A DNA stretch of 64,000 nucleotides from Aureimonas populi (GTDB lineage: Bacteria; Pseudomonadota; Alphaproteobacteria; Rhizobiales; Rhizobiaceae): NCBI RefSeq assembly GCF_017815515.1, contig NZ_CP072611.1:744001-808000 (forward strand). Reading direction: 5' to 3'. Each line of letters starts with the position of its first letter. Within the stretch, counting starts at the first letter, position 1. The notes under the pieces were generated by a model that saw nothing but the letters and a program-made list of their open reading frames with translations, ran no database searches and had not been told where the DNA came from. Below, in pieces: positions 32,091-41,872 of this stretch. Position numbers and translations under genes: made by a program.

Positions 32091-33157
32091 GCCGCATCGC
32101 CGTTGTCATCGCCGCGCGAAACGCGACCGCAACGATCGCGTCCGCGGTGCGATCCGCGCTCGAACAGCCGGAGGTCGGCCGCGTCCTGATCGTGGACGAC
32201 GGCTCGACGGACGACACGCTGGGCGCGGCGCGCGGTGCCGATGACGGCAGCGGGCGCCTGCACCCCATCCGCCTGGACGTGAACCGGGGGCCGGCTCATG
32301 CGCGCAACATCGCCATCGCGAACGCGCGGGAGGAATTCGTCTCCATCCTCGATGCGGACGATTTCTTCCTTCCCGGCCGCATGGCCCGCCTTCTCGCCGC
32401 CGGCCCGTTCGACATGGCCGCCGACAACATCGCCTTCGTGCGGGAAGGCTCCAAGCCGGCCGCCGACCCCCTGGCCCTGCGCGCCGCCGTGGAGAGCCAG
32501 TTCGCCGACGACGCGCCGCCCAGCGAGCTGACCCTGCCGGCCTTCATCGAGGGCAACATCACCCGGCGGGGGCGCCCCCGGGGGGAACTCGGCTTCCTGA
32601 AGCCGATCATCCGGCGCGAGCTTCTGGCCGGGCTCGAAGGGCCCTACGACGTGTCGCTGCGGCTGGGCGAGGATTACGATCTCTATGCCCGGCTCCTCTG
32701 CGCGGGTGCGCGCTTCAAGGTCATTCGCGCCTGCGGCTACGCCGCGATCGTGCGGGGCAACTCCTTGAGCGGGCGCCATTCGGCGGAGGATCTGCGGCGT
32801 TTCGCCGGGGTCGACGCACAGCTTGCGGCCCGGCCCGGTCTCGACCGGCAGGCGCGCCGGATGGCCCTTCGCCACGGGGCGCAGTCGCTGGCGCGCTTCG
32901 AGCACCGCCGCTTCCTTCAGGAAAAGTCCGAGCGCGGCCTTCTTGCGGCGGCGGGAGCGCTGGCCCGCCGGCCGGCCGCCTGGCGCGCCGTCGTCACCGG
33001 GGTCGGTGCCGACAAGCTGGGTTCGGTCATGCGTTCGCCGCCTTCGCCCGATATCCGCTTCCTGTTCCCGCCGGTGCACGGAACGACACGGACCAATCAT
33101 TCGCACGCGCCGCTCCTGCGGGGCGCGGCCAAGATTCCGGAAGGATCCTCTTCGTGA
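32087..33157 (+). CDS. Family 2 glycosyltransferase, Exo type
   Basis: 356-residue GT-A glycosyltransferase. It has the family-2 start (IAVVIAARNATATIASAVRS), VLIVDDGSTDDT and the nucleotide-sugar DxD in VSILDADDFFLPGRMARL (about residues 88-105). GEDYDLYARLL supplies the acceptor-side ED motif. It resembles the ExoO/ExoU/ExoW group of succinoglycan glucosyltransferases. No membrane helices, so it probably works on the inner face with undecaprenyl-linked sugars. ATGA overlap upstream and GTGA overlap with galE downstream show tight coupling. Which sugar it adds is not evident. Confidence 0.85.
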   Translation: MSRIAVVIAARNATATIASAVRSALEQPEVGRVLIVDDGSTDDTLGAARGADDGSGRLHPIRLDVNRGPAHARNIAIANAREEFVSILDADDFFLPGRMARLLAAGPFDMAADNIAFVREGSKPAADPLALRAAVESQFADDAPPSELTLPAFIEGNITRRGRPRGELGFLKPIIRRELLAGLEGPYDVSLRLGEDYDLYARLLCAGARFKVIRACGYAAIVRGNSLSGRHSAEDLRRFAGVDAQLAARPGLDRQARRMALRHGAQSLARFEHRRFLQEKSERGLLAAAGALARRPAAWRAVVTGVGADKLGSVMRSPPSPDIRFLFPPVHGTTRTNHSHAPLLRGAAKIPEGSSS

Positions 33158-34161
33158 CGCATGTCCTCGTCGTCGGCGGAGCGGGCTATATCGGCTCGCA
33201 CACCTGCCTCGATCTCTCCGAAAAAGGCTTCACACCGGTTGTCTTCGACAATTTCTCGCGCGGCCATCGCGAATTCGTCCGCTGGGGCCCGGCCGAGGAG
33301 GGCGACATCCGGGACGCGGCCGCTCTGGATGCCGTCTTCGCGCGGTACCGCCCCGCCGCCGTGGTGCATTTCGCCGCGCTGATCGAGGTTGGGGAATCGG
33401 TGAAGGACCCCCTGGCCTTCTACGAGAACAATGTCGCGGGAACCGTCTCCCTGCTCCAGGCGATGGGCCGGGCCGGGTGCGAGCGCCTCGTGTTCTCCTC
33501 CACCTGCGCGACCTATGGCGATCCCGTCGCCGTCCCGATGGACGAGAACCATCCGCAGGTGCCGCTCAACCCCTACGGCCATTCCAAGCTGATGGTGGAG
33601 CGCGTGCTGCGCGACCTGTCGGCGCATTCCTCCCTGCGCTCGGTGATCCTGCGCTATTTCAACGCCGCCGGCGCCGATGACGAGACGCGCATCGGCGAGC
33701 GGCACGACCCGGAGACCCACGCGATTCCGCTGGCGATCGAGGCGGCGCTCGGGCGGCGCGCCAGGTTCAAGGTCTTCGGCTCGGACTACGACACGCCGGA
33801 CGGCACCTGCGTGCGCGACTATATCCACGTGATGGACCTTGCCGATGCGCATTCGCGGGCGGTCGGCTACCTCATCGAGGGCGGCGAGAGCACCGCCCTC
33901 AACCTGGGCACGGGCGACGGCACCAGCGTGCGCGAATTGCTGGGCGCGATCGAGAAGCGCTCGGGCCGCCCGTTCCCGATCGAAGAGGAGGGGCGGCGCC
34001 CCGGCGACGCCCCCATGCTCGTGGCCGACAACGCCGCCGCCCGGCGCGTTCTCGGCTGGATGCCGCGCCGCGACCTGTCGAACATCATCGACACGGCCTG
34101 GGCCTGGCACACATCCTCCAATGTCGGCTCGCCCGATCAAACCTCGCAGGAGGTCGCATGA
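33154..34161 (+). CDS. galE: UDP-glucose 4-epimerase
   Basis: 335-residue extended SDR that interconverts UDP-glucose and UDP-galactose, supplying galactose to the polysaccharide (the exoB role). NAD site GGAGYIGSH (8-16), catalytic Ser in VFSSTCATYGD, YxxxK as YGHSK, and the substrate-loop RYFNAAGADDE. Starts with GTG in a GTGA overlap with the glycosyltransferase stop; its stop overlaps the GH16 start as ATGA. Confidence 0.93.
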   Translation: MTHVLVVGGAGYIGSHTCLDLSEKGFTPVVFDNFSRGHREFVRWGPAEEGDIRDAAALDAVFARYRPAAVVHFAALIEVGESVKDPLAFYENNVAGTVSLLQAMGRAGCERLVFSSTCATYGDPVAVPMDENHPQVPLNPYGHSKLMVERVLRDLSAHSSLRSVILRYFNAAGADDETRIGERHDPETHAIPLAIEAALGRRARFKVFGSDYDTPDGTCVRDYIHVMDLADAHSRAVGYLIEGGESTALNLGTGDGTSVRELLGAIEKRSGRPFPIEEEGRRPGDAPMLVADNAAARRVLGWMPRRDLSNIIDTAWAWHTSSNVGSPDQTSQEVA

Positions 34162-34964
34162 CCACACCCCGTCGCGCTTGTGCAGGGACGGCCGCCATCG
34201 CGGCCGCCCTCGCCTCCCTCGTCCTGCACCCCGGCGCGGCCGCGTCCGAGGAGATGGACGGCGATTCTTTCCTGGAGGAATTCGACAGGCTCGATCGAAG
34301 CCGGTGGTACATCTCGGACGGATGGACGAACGGCGACCATCAGAACTGCGGATGGTCGGCCGAGGAGGTCTCTGTGGAGAACGGGCGCCTCCTGCTCGGC
34401 TTCTCCGAGGGCGAGGCGGCGGGTCGGCCGTTCCGGTGCGGCGAGATACAGACGACCGCCCGCTTCGGCTACGGAACCTATGAGGCGCGCATCCGCACGC
34501 CCGCCGGCTCGGGGCTGAACGCCAACATCTTCACCTATATCGGCCAGGTCCACGGCCGCCCGCACGACGAGATCGACTTCGAGTTCCTCTTGAAGGACAC
34601 CTCCGTCGTGCAGCTCAACGTCTATGCCGACGGCCAGGGCGGCAACGAGTATCTCGCCGAGCTTCCCGCCGCCTCGGACGACGGGTTCCTCGACTACGCG
34701 TTCGTCTGGGAGGCGGACGCCATCACGTGGTATATCGAGGGCGAGGAGGTCTACCGGATCGACGATCCCGCGAAGCTCCCGCAAAACAACGCCAAGATCT
34801 ATCTCAGCCTCTGGGGCACCGACACCCTGACCGACTGGATGGGGCCGTTCACCGCGCCGCAGGGGCCGGTCGCCATGGAGGTCGAGCGCGTCGCCTTCAC
34901 ACGCATCGGCGAGGACTGCCAGTTCGAGGGATCGGTCGCCTGCACCGCCGGAACGGGGCGCTAG
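34158..34964 (+). CDS. Secreted glycoside hydrolase family 16 (ExoK-like glucanase)
   Basis: 268 residues with a signal peptide (1-29, cleavage near AAA/S). The GH16 active site is HDEIDFEF, with nucleophile Glu138, assisting Asp140 and acid/base Glu142. The concanavalin-like fold shows in RFGYGTYEARIRTPAGSGLN and WEADAITWYIEGEEVYR. In Sinorhizobium ExoK is such an endo-glucanase that trims succinoglycan chains outside the cell; the same use is likely here because the gene is coupled to galE inside an exo cluster. Confidence 0.9.
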   Translation: MTTPRRACAGTAAIAAALASLVLHPGAAASEEMDGDSFLEEFDRLDRSRWYISDGWTNGDHQNCGWSAEEVSVENGRLLLGFSEGEAAGRPFRCGEIQTTARFGYGTYEARIRTPAGSGLNANIFTYIGQVHGRPHDEIDFEFLLKDTSVVQLNVYADGQGGNEYLAELPAASDDGFLDYAFVWEADAITWYIEGEEVYRIDDPAKLPQNNAKIYLSLWGTDTLTDWMGPFTAPQGPVAMEVERVAFTRIGEDCQFEGSVACTAGTGR

Positions 34965-35160
34965 AGGCGGCGGCCAAGGTCGCCCGCCCCGCCCCTTGCG
35001 CCGAACCGCCTGGCCGGCCCGGCGCGAGGGGCCGCACCCGGGGCGACACCTGTCCTGCGGGCATGGCAGCCTCCCGCCCGGGGAGACGCGCCCGCGTTGC
35101 GTTGCAACATGGACGCGGATATCCTCTCACGACTTCGTCAACCCACCTGGTCCCAGCAGC

Positions 35161-36312
35161 ATGACGAAAATACTCTATCTCGTTCACGACCTTTGCGATC
35201 CGGCGGTCCGCAGGCGCGTGGCGATGCTGCATGCCGGAGGCGCGCAGGTGTTGCTGGCCGGCTTCCGGCGCGGGACGGACAGTGCTGTTCCCGACGAGTT
35301 GGACCATGCCCCGGTCGTGCTCGGCGAGACGAAGGACGGCGCCTTCGGGCAGCGCATCGCCAAGGTGGCCGCCGCCCTCCTCTCGGGCGAGCTCAAGCAC
35401 CTGGCGGCCTTCGCCCCGGCGGTGATCCTGGCGCGCAATCTCGAAATGCTGGCGCTGGGGGAGCGGATCGCGGGGTCGATCCGCCCGCGTCCGCGCCTCA
35501 TCTACGAAACGCTCGATATCCACCGCCTGCTCCTGGACCAGGGAATGGCGGGCCTGGCGCTTCGGGCGCTGGAGCGGCGCCTCGCCGCGCGCACCGCCTT
35601 CGTTCTAACGAGCTCGCCGGCCTTCGTGGACAATTACCTGCGGCCCGTGCAGGGCTTCGAGGACATCCGCCTCCAGGAAAACAAGGTGCTGGACCTGGAG
35701 GAGGCGCGTCCGCCCCTGCGGGATGCCGACACCGGTTCGCGCAACCCGATCCGCATCGGCTGGTTCGGCGCCCTGCGCTGCGCCCGCTCCCTCTCCATCC
35801 TGTCCAGGCTTGCCGAAGACGGCGAGGGGTCCCTCGAGGTGACGCTGCGCGGGCGCCCGGCCCGGCGCGAGTTCGAGGATTTCGACGCCCAGGTTTCCGG
35901 CCGGCCGCACCTCTCCTTCCACGGCCCCTACCGCGCGGAGGACCTTGTGGAGATCTACGGCGCGGTGGATCTCGTCTGGGCGATCGACTTCTTCGAGCAA
36001 GGGCTCAACAGCGACTGGCTCCTGCCGAACCGGGTCTATGAGGGCTGCGCCCACGGCGCGGTGCCGATCGCGCTTGCCGGCACGCAGACGGCGGGCTTCC
36101 TGCGCGAGCGGGGCATCGGGATCATCTGCGACGACCTCTCTCCCGAGGCGCTGGCGCGGCAGTTGCGCGAGGTCGACATCGCCGCGCTCAAGGCGGCGGT
36201 CAGGGCGCTCGCCCCCGAAACCTTCCGAAGCGGGCGGGCCGAATGCCGCAAGCTCGTCGCGGCCCTGGCCGGCGCGCCGGACGCGCCGAGCCATCGGGCC
36301 GAGGCCGCTTGA
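35161..36312 (+). CDS. Glycosyltransferase, GT-B fold, ExoL-like
   Basis: 383 residues. Opens KILYLVHDLCDPAVRRRVAM and has a C-terminal nucleotide-sugar region with GWFGALRCARSLSIL and LPNRVYEGCAHGAVPIALAG, as in family-4-like transferases. The size, the opening and the position directly before an ExoA-like gene resemble ExoL of succinoglycan synthesis, which adds the third sugar (a glucose). The ATG at 35161 lacks a clear ribosome site, although it is preceded by a 196-base gap carrying a GTTGCGTTGCAA motif that may hold a promoter. The stop overlaps the next start as TGATG. The exact linkage is inferred. Confidence 0.8.
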   Translation: MTKILYLVHDLCDPAVRRRVAMLHAGGAQVLLAGFRRGTDSAVPDELDHAPVVLGETKDGAFGQRIAKVAAALLSGELKHLAAFAPAVILARNLEMLALGERIAGSIRPRPRLIYETLDIHRLLLDQGMAGLALRALERRLAARTAFVLTSSPAFVDNYLRPVQGFEDIRLQENKVLDLEEARPPLRDADTGSRNPIRIGWFGALRCARSLSILSRLAEDGEGSLEVTLRGRPARREFEDFDAQVSGRPHLSFHGPYRAEDLVEIYGAVDLVWAIDFFEQGLNSDWLLPNRVYEGCAHGAVPIALAGTQTAGFLRERGIGIICDDLSPEALARQLREVDIAALKAAVRALAPETFRSGRAECRKLVAALAGAPDAPSHRAEAA

Positions 36313-37316
36313 TGAAGGCCGACCCCGCCGCGCCGCAAACGACCTGCCTCATCGTCGTGCCGTGCCTGAACGAGGAAGCCTTCATCGGGCCGCTGCTCGA
36401 CTTCCTCTCGGCGGAGGCGCGCGAGGTGAACGCGACGATCGTCGTGGTGGATGGCGGCAGCAGCGACAGGACACGCGCCATCGTCTCGGAAAAGGCCCTC
36501 GGCAATCCGGCGATCCGGCTTTGCGACAACCCGTTGCGCATCCAGAGCGCGGGGGTCAACCGGGCGGTGGAGCGCTTCGGGGCCGATGCCGCGTTCCTGA
36601 TCCGCATCGACGCGCACGCGCATTATCCGGACGGATATTGCCGCACGCTCGTCGCCGAGGCCGAGCGCACCGGCGCCTCCAGCGTCGTCGTTTCCATGCG
36701 CACGGTGGCCCGGCACGGCTTTCAGGCGGCGGTCGCGATCGCGCAGAGCGGGCGCATCGGCACGGGCGGCTCGTCCCATCGCTCCGCGCCCGTGGGGCGG
36801 TGGGTGGATCACGGCCACCATGCGCTGATCCGCGTGGATGCGTTCAAGGGGGTCGGCGGTTACGACGAGACCTTCTCCCACAACGAGGACGCGGAGCTGG
36901 ACCATAGGCTCCACAAGGCCGGCGGTCGTGTCTGGATGACAGCCGAGACCGACATGACCTATTATCCCCGCGCCACGGCCGGCGGCCTCTTCCGCCAGTA
37001 TTTCGGCTACGGGAAGGGGCGCGCGCGCAACATGCTCAAGCACCGCACACCGCCCAAGCTGCGGCAGGCGCTTCCCATGCTCGTCGCGCCCGCCCTCGTT
37101 CTCGCGCTGCTCTCCCCGCTTTCGCTCCTCTTCGCGGTTCCGGCCGCCGCATGGGTGGCGGCGTGCCTCCTGGGCGGCCTCGCGGGCTTTGCCCGGACGC
37201 GGAAGGTGGAGGCGCTTCTGGCCGGCGTCGCGGCCATGATCATGCATCTGGGATGGTCGCTCGGCTTCTGGGCCCAACTCGCGAGCCCTCCGCGGCCCCG
37301 GGAGATACGCGCATGA
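36312..37316 (+). CDS. exoA: Family 2 glycosyltransferase, ExoA-like
   Basis: 334 residues. GT-A domain with CLIVVPCLNEEAFIGPLLDF, VVVDGGSSDRT, the DxD as RIDAHAHYP, and HNEDAELDHRLHKAG. Two C-terminal membrane helices follow (PMLVAPALVLALLSPLSLL and the AAWVAACLLGG region), as in ExoA, the beta-1,3-glucosyltransferase that adds the second sugar of succinoglycan. Overlaps both neighbours by TGATG and ATGA. Confidence 0.85.
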   Translation: MKADPAAPQTTCLIVVPCLNEEAFIGPLLDFLSAEAREVNATIVVVDGGSSDRTRAIVSEKALGNPAIRLCDNPLRIQSAGVNRAVERFGADAAFLIRIDAHAHYPDGYCRTLVAEAERTGASSVVVSMRTVARHGFQAAVAIAQSGRIGTGGSSHRSAPVGRWVDHGHHALIRVDAFKGVGGYDETFSHNEDAELDHRLHKAGGRVWMTAETDMTYYPRATAGGLFRQYFGYGKGRARNMLKHRTPPKLRQALPMLVAPALVLALLSPLSLLFAVPAAAWVAACLLGGLAGFARTRKVEALLAGVAAMIMHLGWSLGFWAQLASPPRPREIRA

Positions 37317-38272
37317 GCATGGCAGCAGCGCCGGACCGCTCGGTCACGATCGCCATATGCACCTTCCGGCGCGACCACATCGCGCGCACCCTCGCCTCGC
37401 TCGCAGGGCTCGACGTGCCGCAAGACGTGGCGGTCGACGTGGTGGTGGCCGACAACGACACGGTGCCGAGCGCGCAGGAGCGCGTCGAGCGGGCTTCGCA
37501 GGGCCTGCCCTTCCCGGTGAGCTATGTCCATGCGCCCGCGTCGAACATCTCGATCGCGCGCAATGCCTGCCTCGATCGCGCGACCGGCCGCTATCTCGCC
37601 TTCCTGGACGATGACGAGGTCGTCGCGCGCCAATGGCTGGCCGCGCTGCTGGACAGGGCGGCCGAGGGCGGCGCCGACGCGGTGCTGGGGCCCGTCGAGG
37701 CCGTCTACGGCCCGCAGGCGCCCGGCTGGATGCGGGACGGCGACTTCCATTCCTCCGCCCCGGTCTTCGTGAAGGGCGAGATCCTCACCGGCTACACCTG
37801 CAACGTGCTGATCGACCGGCGCTCGGCCGCGGTCGAGGGATTGCGTTTCGACCTGGCGCGCGGGCGCAGCGGCGGCGAGGATACGGCCTTCTTCCGGGCC
37901 CTCACCCTTCGCGCGGGGCGCATCGACTACGCGCCGGAGGCGCTCGTGCGCGAGGACGTGCCCGAGGGCCGGGCCAGCTTCGGCTGGCTGGCCCGGCGCC
38001 GCCTGCGCATGGGGCAGACGCACGGGCAGCTTCTGGCCGAGACGCACAGGGCCGGCGCGGCGCGCGCCAAAGCCGCCGGAGTGGCCGCCGCCAAGGTCGC
38101 GGCCTGCGGCCTTCTTGCGCTTCGCCATGCCTTCTCGCCCGTGGAACGGCGCCGCAGCGTGCTGCGGGGGATTCTCCATGCCGGCGCCATAGGCGGCCTT
38201 TTCGGAATGCGCGCTCTGACGCAGTACGGCGGGCAGGCCGACGCCCGCCCGGGAGGCGCGCATGCAGCCTGA
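37313..38272 (+). CDS. exoM: Family 2 glycosyltransferase, ExoM-like
   Basis: 319 residues. Signatures VTIAICTFRRDHIARTLASL, ASNISIARNACLDRATGRYL and AFLDDDEVVARQWL (DxD), and GGEDTAFFRAL. This matches ExoM, the glucosyltransferase for the fourth sugar of succinoglycan, and the order exoA-exoM-exoO-exoP agrees with the rhizobial layout. GGGAG precedes the ATG at 37313, which overlaps the exoA stop as ATGA. It overlaps the next gene by 11 bases. Confidence 0.85.
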   Translation: MSMAAAPDRSVTIAICTFRRDHIARTLASLAGLDVPQDVAVDVVVADNDTVPSAQERVERASQGLPFPVSYVHAPASNISIARNACLDRATGRYLAFLDDDEVVARQWLAALLDRAAEGGADAVLGPVEAVYGPQAPGWMRDGDFHSSAPVFVKGEILTGYTCNVLIDRRSAAVEGLRFDLARGRSGGEDTAFFRALTLRAGRIDYAPEALVREDVPEGRASFGWLARRRLRMGQTHGQLLAETHRAGAARAKAAGVAAAKVAACGLLALRHAFSPVERRRSVLRGILHAGAIGGLFGMRALTQYGGQADARPGGAHAA

Positions 38273-39209
38273 CGTCTCCTTCATCGTCGCCGCCTTCAAC
38301 GCGTCCCGCACCATCGGCGCGGCGATCGAAAGCGCGCTGGCGACCGTCGGCGTTTCGGTGGAGGTGGTTGTCGCGGACGATGCGTCCAGGGACGGCACGG
38401 CGGCGCTCGTCGAGGCCATCGCGGACCCGCGCGTCCGCCTCGTGCGCGCGGCCGCGAACGGTGGGCCGGGAGCGGCGCGCAATCTTTCGCTGGAGCACGC
38501 GTCGGGCCGCTACGTCGCGGTCCTCGACGCCGACGATACGATCCGGCCCGACAGGATGGCCCGTCTCGTGGAACGCCTGGATGCGACCGGCGCGACCGCC
38601 ATCCTGGACGGGATCGAGGTGGTGGAGGCGGACGGCCGCACTCGCCCGATGCTTCCCGAGGGCACCCTACCGGCGACGGGGACCATCGACCTTCCCCGGT
38701 ACATGACCAGCAACGCGGTGTTCCGCTCCTCCTTCAACCTCGGCTATCTGAAGCCGACGATCCGGCGCTCGTTCCTGGCCGAGAAGGCCATCTCCTACCC
38801 GGAGGACCTGCGCATCGGCGAGGACTACATCTTCATGGCCGAGATCCTGGCCAGGGGCGGCACGTGCATCGCCGAGCCGAAAATCGGCTATGCCTACGGC
38901 ATCACCGAGGGATCGGTGTCGCGCGTCCTGCGGCTCGATCACCTGCATGCCATGCGTGCGGCGGACGTGCGCTTCCGGGCCGCGCACGATCTCGACCCCG
39001 CCGCAACCCTTGCGATGGACGAGCGGGAAAGCGCCTTCAAGGACGCGGAATCCTTCCTGACCATGGTCGAGGCGCTGAAGGGGCGCGACCTTGGCGCCTT
39101 CGCGAGATCGGCCGCCCGCCGCCCCGCCGCCATGCGGCTGTTTCGAATGCCCGTCGCCAAACGGCTCTCCGCCATTTTTCCGTCCGCTGTCCGTGGCCTA
39201 TCGCCCTGA
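38262..39209 (+). CDS. exoO: Family 2 glycosyltransferase, ExoO-like
   Basis: 315 residues. DVSFIVAAFNASRTIGAAIE, VVVADDASRDGT, VAVLDADDTIRPDRMARLVE (DxD) and IGEDYIFMAEIL. It is similar along its length to the transferase at 32087, suggesting duplication. Its place before exoP fits ExoO, which adds the fifth glucose in succinoglycan. A C-terminal Arg/Ala-rich helix may touch the membrane. Confidence 0.85.
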   Translation: MQPDVSFIVAAFNASRTIGAAIESALATVGVSVEVVVADDASRDGTAALVEAIADPRVRLVRAAANGGPGAARNLSLEHASGRYVAVLDADDTIRPDRMARLVERLDATGATAILDGIEVVEADGRTRPMLPEGTLPATGTIDLPRYMTSNAVFRSSFNLGYLKPTIRRSFLAEKAISYPEDLRIGEDYIFMAEILARGGTCIAEPKIGYAYGITEGSVSRVLRLDHLHAMRAADVRFRAAHDLDPAATLAMDERESAFKDAESFLTMVEALKGRDLGAFARSAARRPAAMRLFRMPVAKRLSAIFPSAVRGLSP

Positions 39210-39229
39210 GGGCGAAGGGCTTGCATGAT

Positions 39230-41608
39230 ATGCTGGAATCCAAGGACGCATCGATGAACACGGCCAGGTTCTCTCAGAGGAGGTTCTACGCGCTCGACGG
39301 CAGCAAGACCGGTTCGGGCGAGACCTTCGACCTCGAACGGCTGTGGACGATCGTGCGCCGCAACCTTCGTCTGGTCGGCCTGTGCGTACTGGCCGCCGTG
39401 GTGGTCGGCGTCCTTTATGTTCGTGCATCCCCCGCCGTCTACGCCTCGCAGGCGCGGATCCTGCTCGACGAGAGCATCGGCACGGTCGCCCGCGATTTCG
39501 CCTCCGTGGGATCGAACATCCAGCTCGACAACCGCATCGCCAGCCAGATCGAGGTCCTGCGTTCGTCGCGTCTCGCGCTGGAGGTGGTGGACGAGCTGAA
39601 TCTCGGCGAGGACGAGGTCTTCCTCTCGCCGCCGCCCTCCCCCCTCGCCTCTCTCACGCGCCCGCTGCGCGCCGTGGCGGCCATGGTTCGCGGGCCGCAG
39701 GAGGCGCCCACCGGCGTGTCCGGCGATGCGGGCGCAGCGCCGTCCGCCGTCCCGGTCGATCCCGAGGAGGCGCGCCGGCAGCAGATCCGCGAGGCGGCCG
39801 CCCGGTCCGTCCAGCAGAATCTCTCGGTGCAGAGGGTCGAACGCAGCTCGGTCATCTCCCTCACCTATCAGTCGCACGACCCGGCGCTGGCCTACCGCGT
39901 GGCGAACGCCTATGCGGCGGCCTTCCTGCAGGAACAGCGCCTTGCGGTGGCGGAGGCGAGCGTGCAGGCCACGGGCTGGATGCAGACGCGCCTGGCGGAA
40001 CTGGGCGAGCAGCAACGCGCCGCCTCTCTGGCGGTCGAGGAGTTCCGCGCGCGCAACAACCTGTCGATGGCGCAGGGCGAGTTCACCTCGGAGCAGCGCC
40101 TTGCGAACCTCACCGGCCAGCTCGCGTCCGGGCAGGCCGAGGTGGCGCAGGCTCAGGCGCGTGCCGAACAGCTCCAGGCGGTGCTTTCCGCCGGAGACGC
40201 GACCGCCATAGCATCCGCCGCCTTGGCCTCCGCCGATATCCAGGACCCGGTGGTACAGCAGCTCCAGGCCCGTTACGCCGAGATGTCGGGCCGCATCGCG
40301 CAGATCACGGCCGATTTCGGGGCGTCCCATCCCCAGGTCGTGCGGCTGACGCGCGAGCGCGAAACGGTCTCGGCCCAGCTCGTCGGCGAGTTGCAGCGCC
40401 TGTCCTCGCGCTACACCAACGAATACGAGGTCGTGCGCAACCGGCAGGCCGCGCTCGAGAACGCGGTTTCGCAGCAGACGGGGCTGAACGCCGAAGCCGG
40501 CGGCGCGCTGGTGGAACTGCGCGAGCTCGAACAGCAGGCCGCCACGCTCAACACGATCTACGGCAACTTCCTGGCCCGCTACGAGGAGGCGATGCAGCGC
40601 GAGAGCTTCCCGCTCTCCAATTTCCGCATCATCTCCTCGCCCACCGAGCCCGAGCGCCCCACGGGGCCGCGCTTCCTGCGCACGGTGGCGATCTTCGCCT
40701 TCCTCGGCGTGGTGATGGGCGGGGCCGCCGGCACCTTGCGCGAATTCAACGAGCGGTCCTACCGCATCGGCGCCGAGGTCACGGAGGATCTCGGCGTGCG
40801 CTTCTTCGGCTATCTCGCCACGCTCCCCGGCCAGAAGCGGTGGTGGCCCGCTTTCCTGAACCGCTGGGCACCGCGCCCCGAAGCGCAAGGGTCCGGCCCC
40901 AAGCCGACATTCGGCTATGACGAGACTCAGGCCATTTCCGCCGAGACCCTGAGGAACGTGGCGCACGGCTTCGCGGGCCTCACCGTGCCGGGGCGTGCCA
41001 GCCGCATCATCGGCGTTGTTTCCGCCCTGCCCGGCGAGGGCAAGACGACGGTCGCCATGGGGCTTGCGCGTCTTCTCTCGCGGATCGGCTCACGCGTGAT
41101 CGTCCTCGACGCCGACTTCCGCCGGCCCGCCCTGAACGGCTTCCTGCCGCAGCCGATCAGCGAAGGCGGCCTTGCCGAGGCGATCCGCACGGGCGACTGG
41201 CGCTCGCAGGTGAAGAATGACGAAGACGGCGTCTGCCTGCTGCCGATCCCGGACGACCGCCACGCGGCGCTCGGCAGCACGCTTTTGTCCTCCTCGGCCA
41301 TGTCGGCCCTTCTGGCCGAGCTGGCCGAGAGCTTCGACTACGTGATTCTGGACCTTCCGCCCGCCGGCCTCGTCGTCGATGCCAAGGTCGCAGCGCCGCT
41401 CGTCGACGGACTCCTGCTCGTCATCCGCTGGGGCAAGACGGCGCGGACCGTCCTTCGCGGCCTTCTGGCGGACGAGCCGGAGGTGGGCTTGCGGGTGACG
41501 GGGGCGGTCCTGAACGCGACCGATCTCTCGCGCCTGCGCCGCTATGGGGAGCGCGGCAGCCGCGAGCGCGTCTACAAGGACTATGCCAGCTATTATCGCG
41601 GCGCCTGA
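39230..41608 (+). CDS. exoP: Polysaccharide co-polymerase and BY-kinase (ExoP)
   Basis: 792-residue inner-membrane protein that controls chain length and export. One membrane helix near residue 45 (LVGLCVLAAVVVGVLYV), a large periplasmic Wzz domain with coiled-coil stretches, then a Pro-rich segment (SSPTEPERPTGPRF) and a second helix (VAIFAFLGVVMGGAAG). The cytoplasmic tyrosine kinase has Walker A (ALPGEGKTTVAMG, about residue 600), Walker A' (VIVLDADFRRP) and Walker B (YVILDLPPAG). A Tyr cluster closes the protein (RRYGERGSRE, VYKDYASYYRGA) for autophosphorylation. Start is ATG 39230 or ATG 39254 (MNTARFS, AAGGA upstream). Works with ExoF and ExoQ. Confidence 0.93.
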   Translation: MLESKDASMNTARFSQRRFYALDGSKTGSGETFDLERLWTIVRRNLRLVGLCVLAAVVVGVLYVRASPAVYASQARILLDESIGTVARDFASVGSNIQLDNRIASQIEVLRSSRLALEVVDELNLGEDEVFLSPPPSPLASLTRPLRAVAAMVRGPQEAPTGVSGDAGAAPSAVPVDPEEARRQQIREAAARSVQQNLSVQRVERSSVISLTYQSHDPALAYRVANAYAAAFLQEQRLAVAEASVQATGWMQTRLAELGEQQRAASLAVEEFRARNNLSMAQGEFTSEQRLANLTGQLASGQAEVAQAQARAEQLQAVLSAGDATAIASAALASADIQDPVVQQLQARYAEMSGRIAQITADFGASHPQVVRLTRERETVSAQLVGELQRLSSRYTNEYEVVRNRQAALENAVSQQTGLNAEAGGALVELRELEQQAATLNTIYGNFLARYEEAMQRESFPLSNFRIISSPTEPERPTGPRFLRTVAIFAFLGVVMGGAAGTLREFNERSYRIGAEVTEDLGVRFFGYLATLPGQKRWWPAFLNRWAPRPEAQGSGPKPTFGYDETQAISAETLRNVAHGFAGLTVPGRASRIIGVVSALPGEGKTTVAMGLARLLSRIGSRVIVLDADFRRPALNGFLPQPISEGGLAEAIRTGDWRSQVKNDEDGVCLLPIPDDRHAALGSTLLSSSAMSALLAELAESFDYVILDLPPAGLVVDAKVAAPLVDGLLLVIRWGKTARTVLRGLLADEPEVGLRVTGAVLNATDLSRLRRYGERGSRERVYKDYASYYRGA

Positions 41609-41872
41609 GGCCGGCCGCTCCCGGTCGAGGTAGCCCGCGGCCCGCCGGTTCGGGCCGGCCGGCGGCTTTCGCACGCCTCGACACGTCCTTCCGCCTCCTG
41701 GTCATCGCGCCGAGCGCCCCCATGATGCCGGCCTCCCCAGAGCCGGCGCGTGGCCTGGAATGCCGGCCGGCGGGGCGCGGGCAGAACTGTGTCCTATTTG
41801 TCCCGCAATGCTCTAGGATCGCCGTCGACCGATTTCCGCCATCTTGCGGCCGACACGAGCACCACCCACGCG

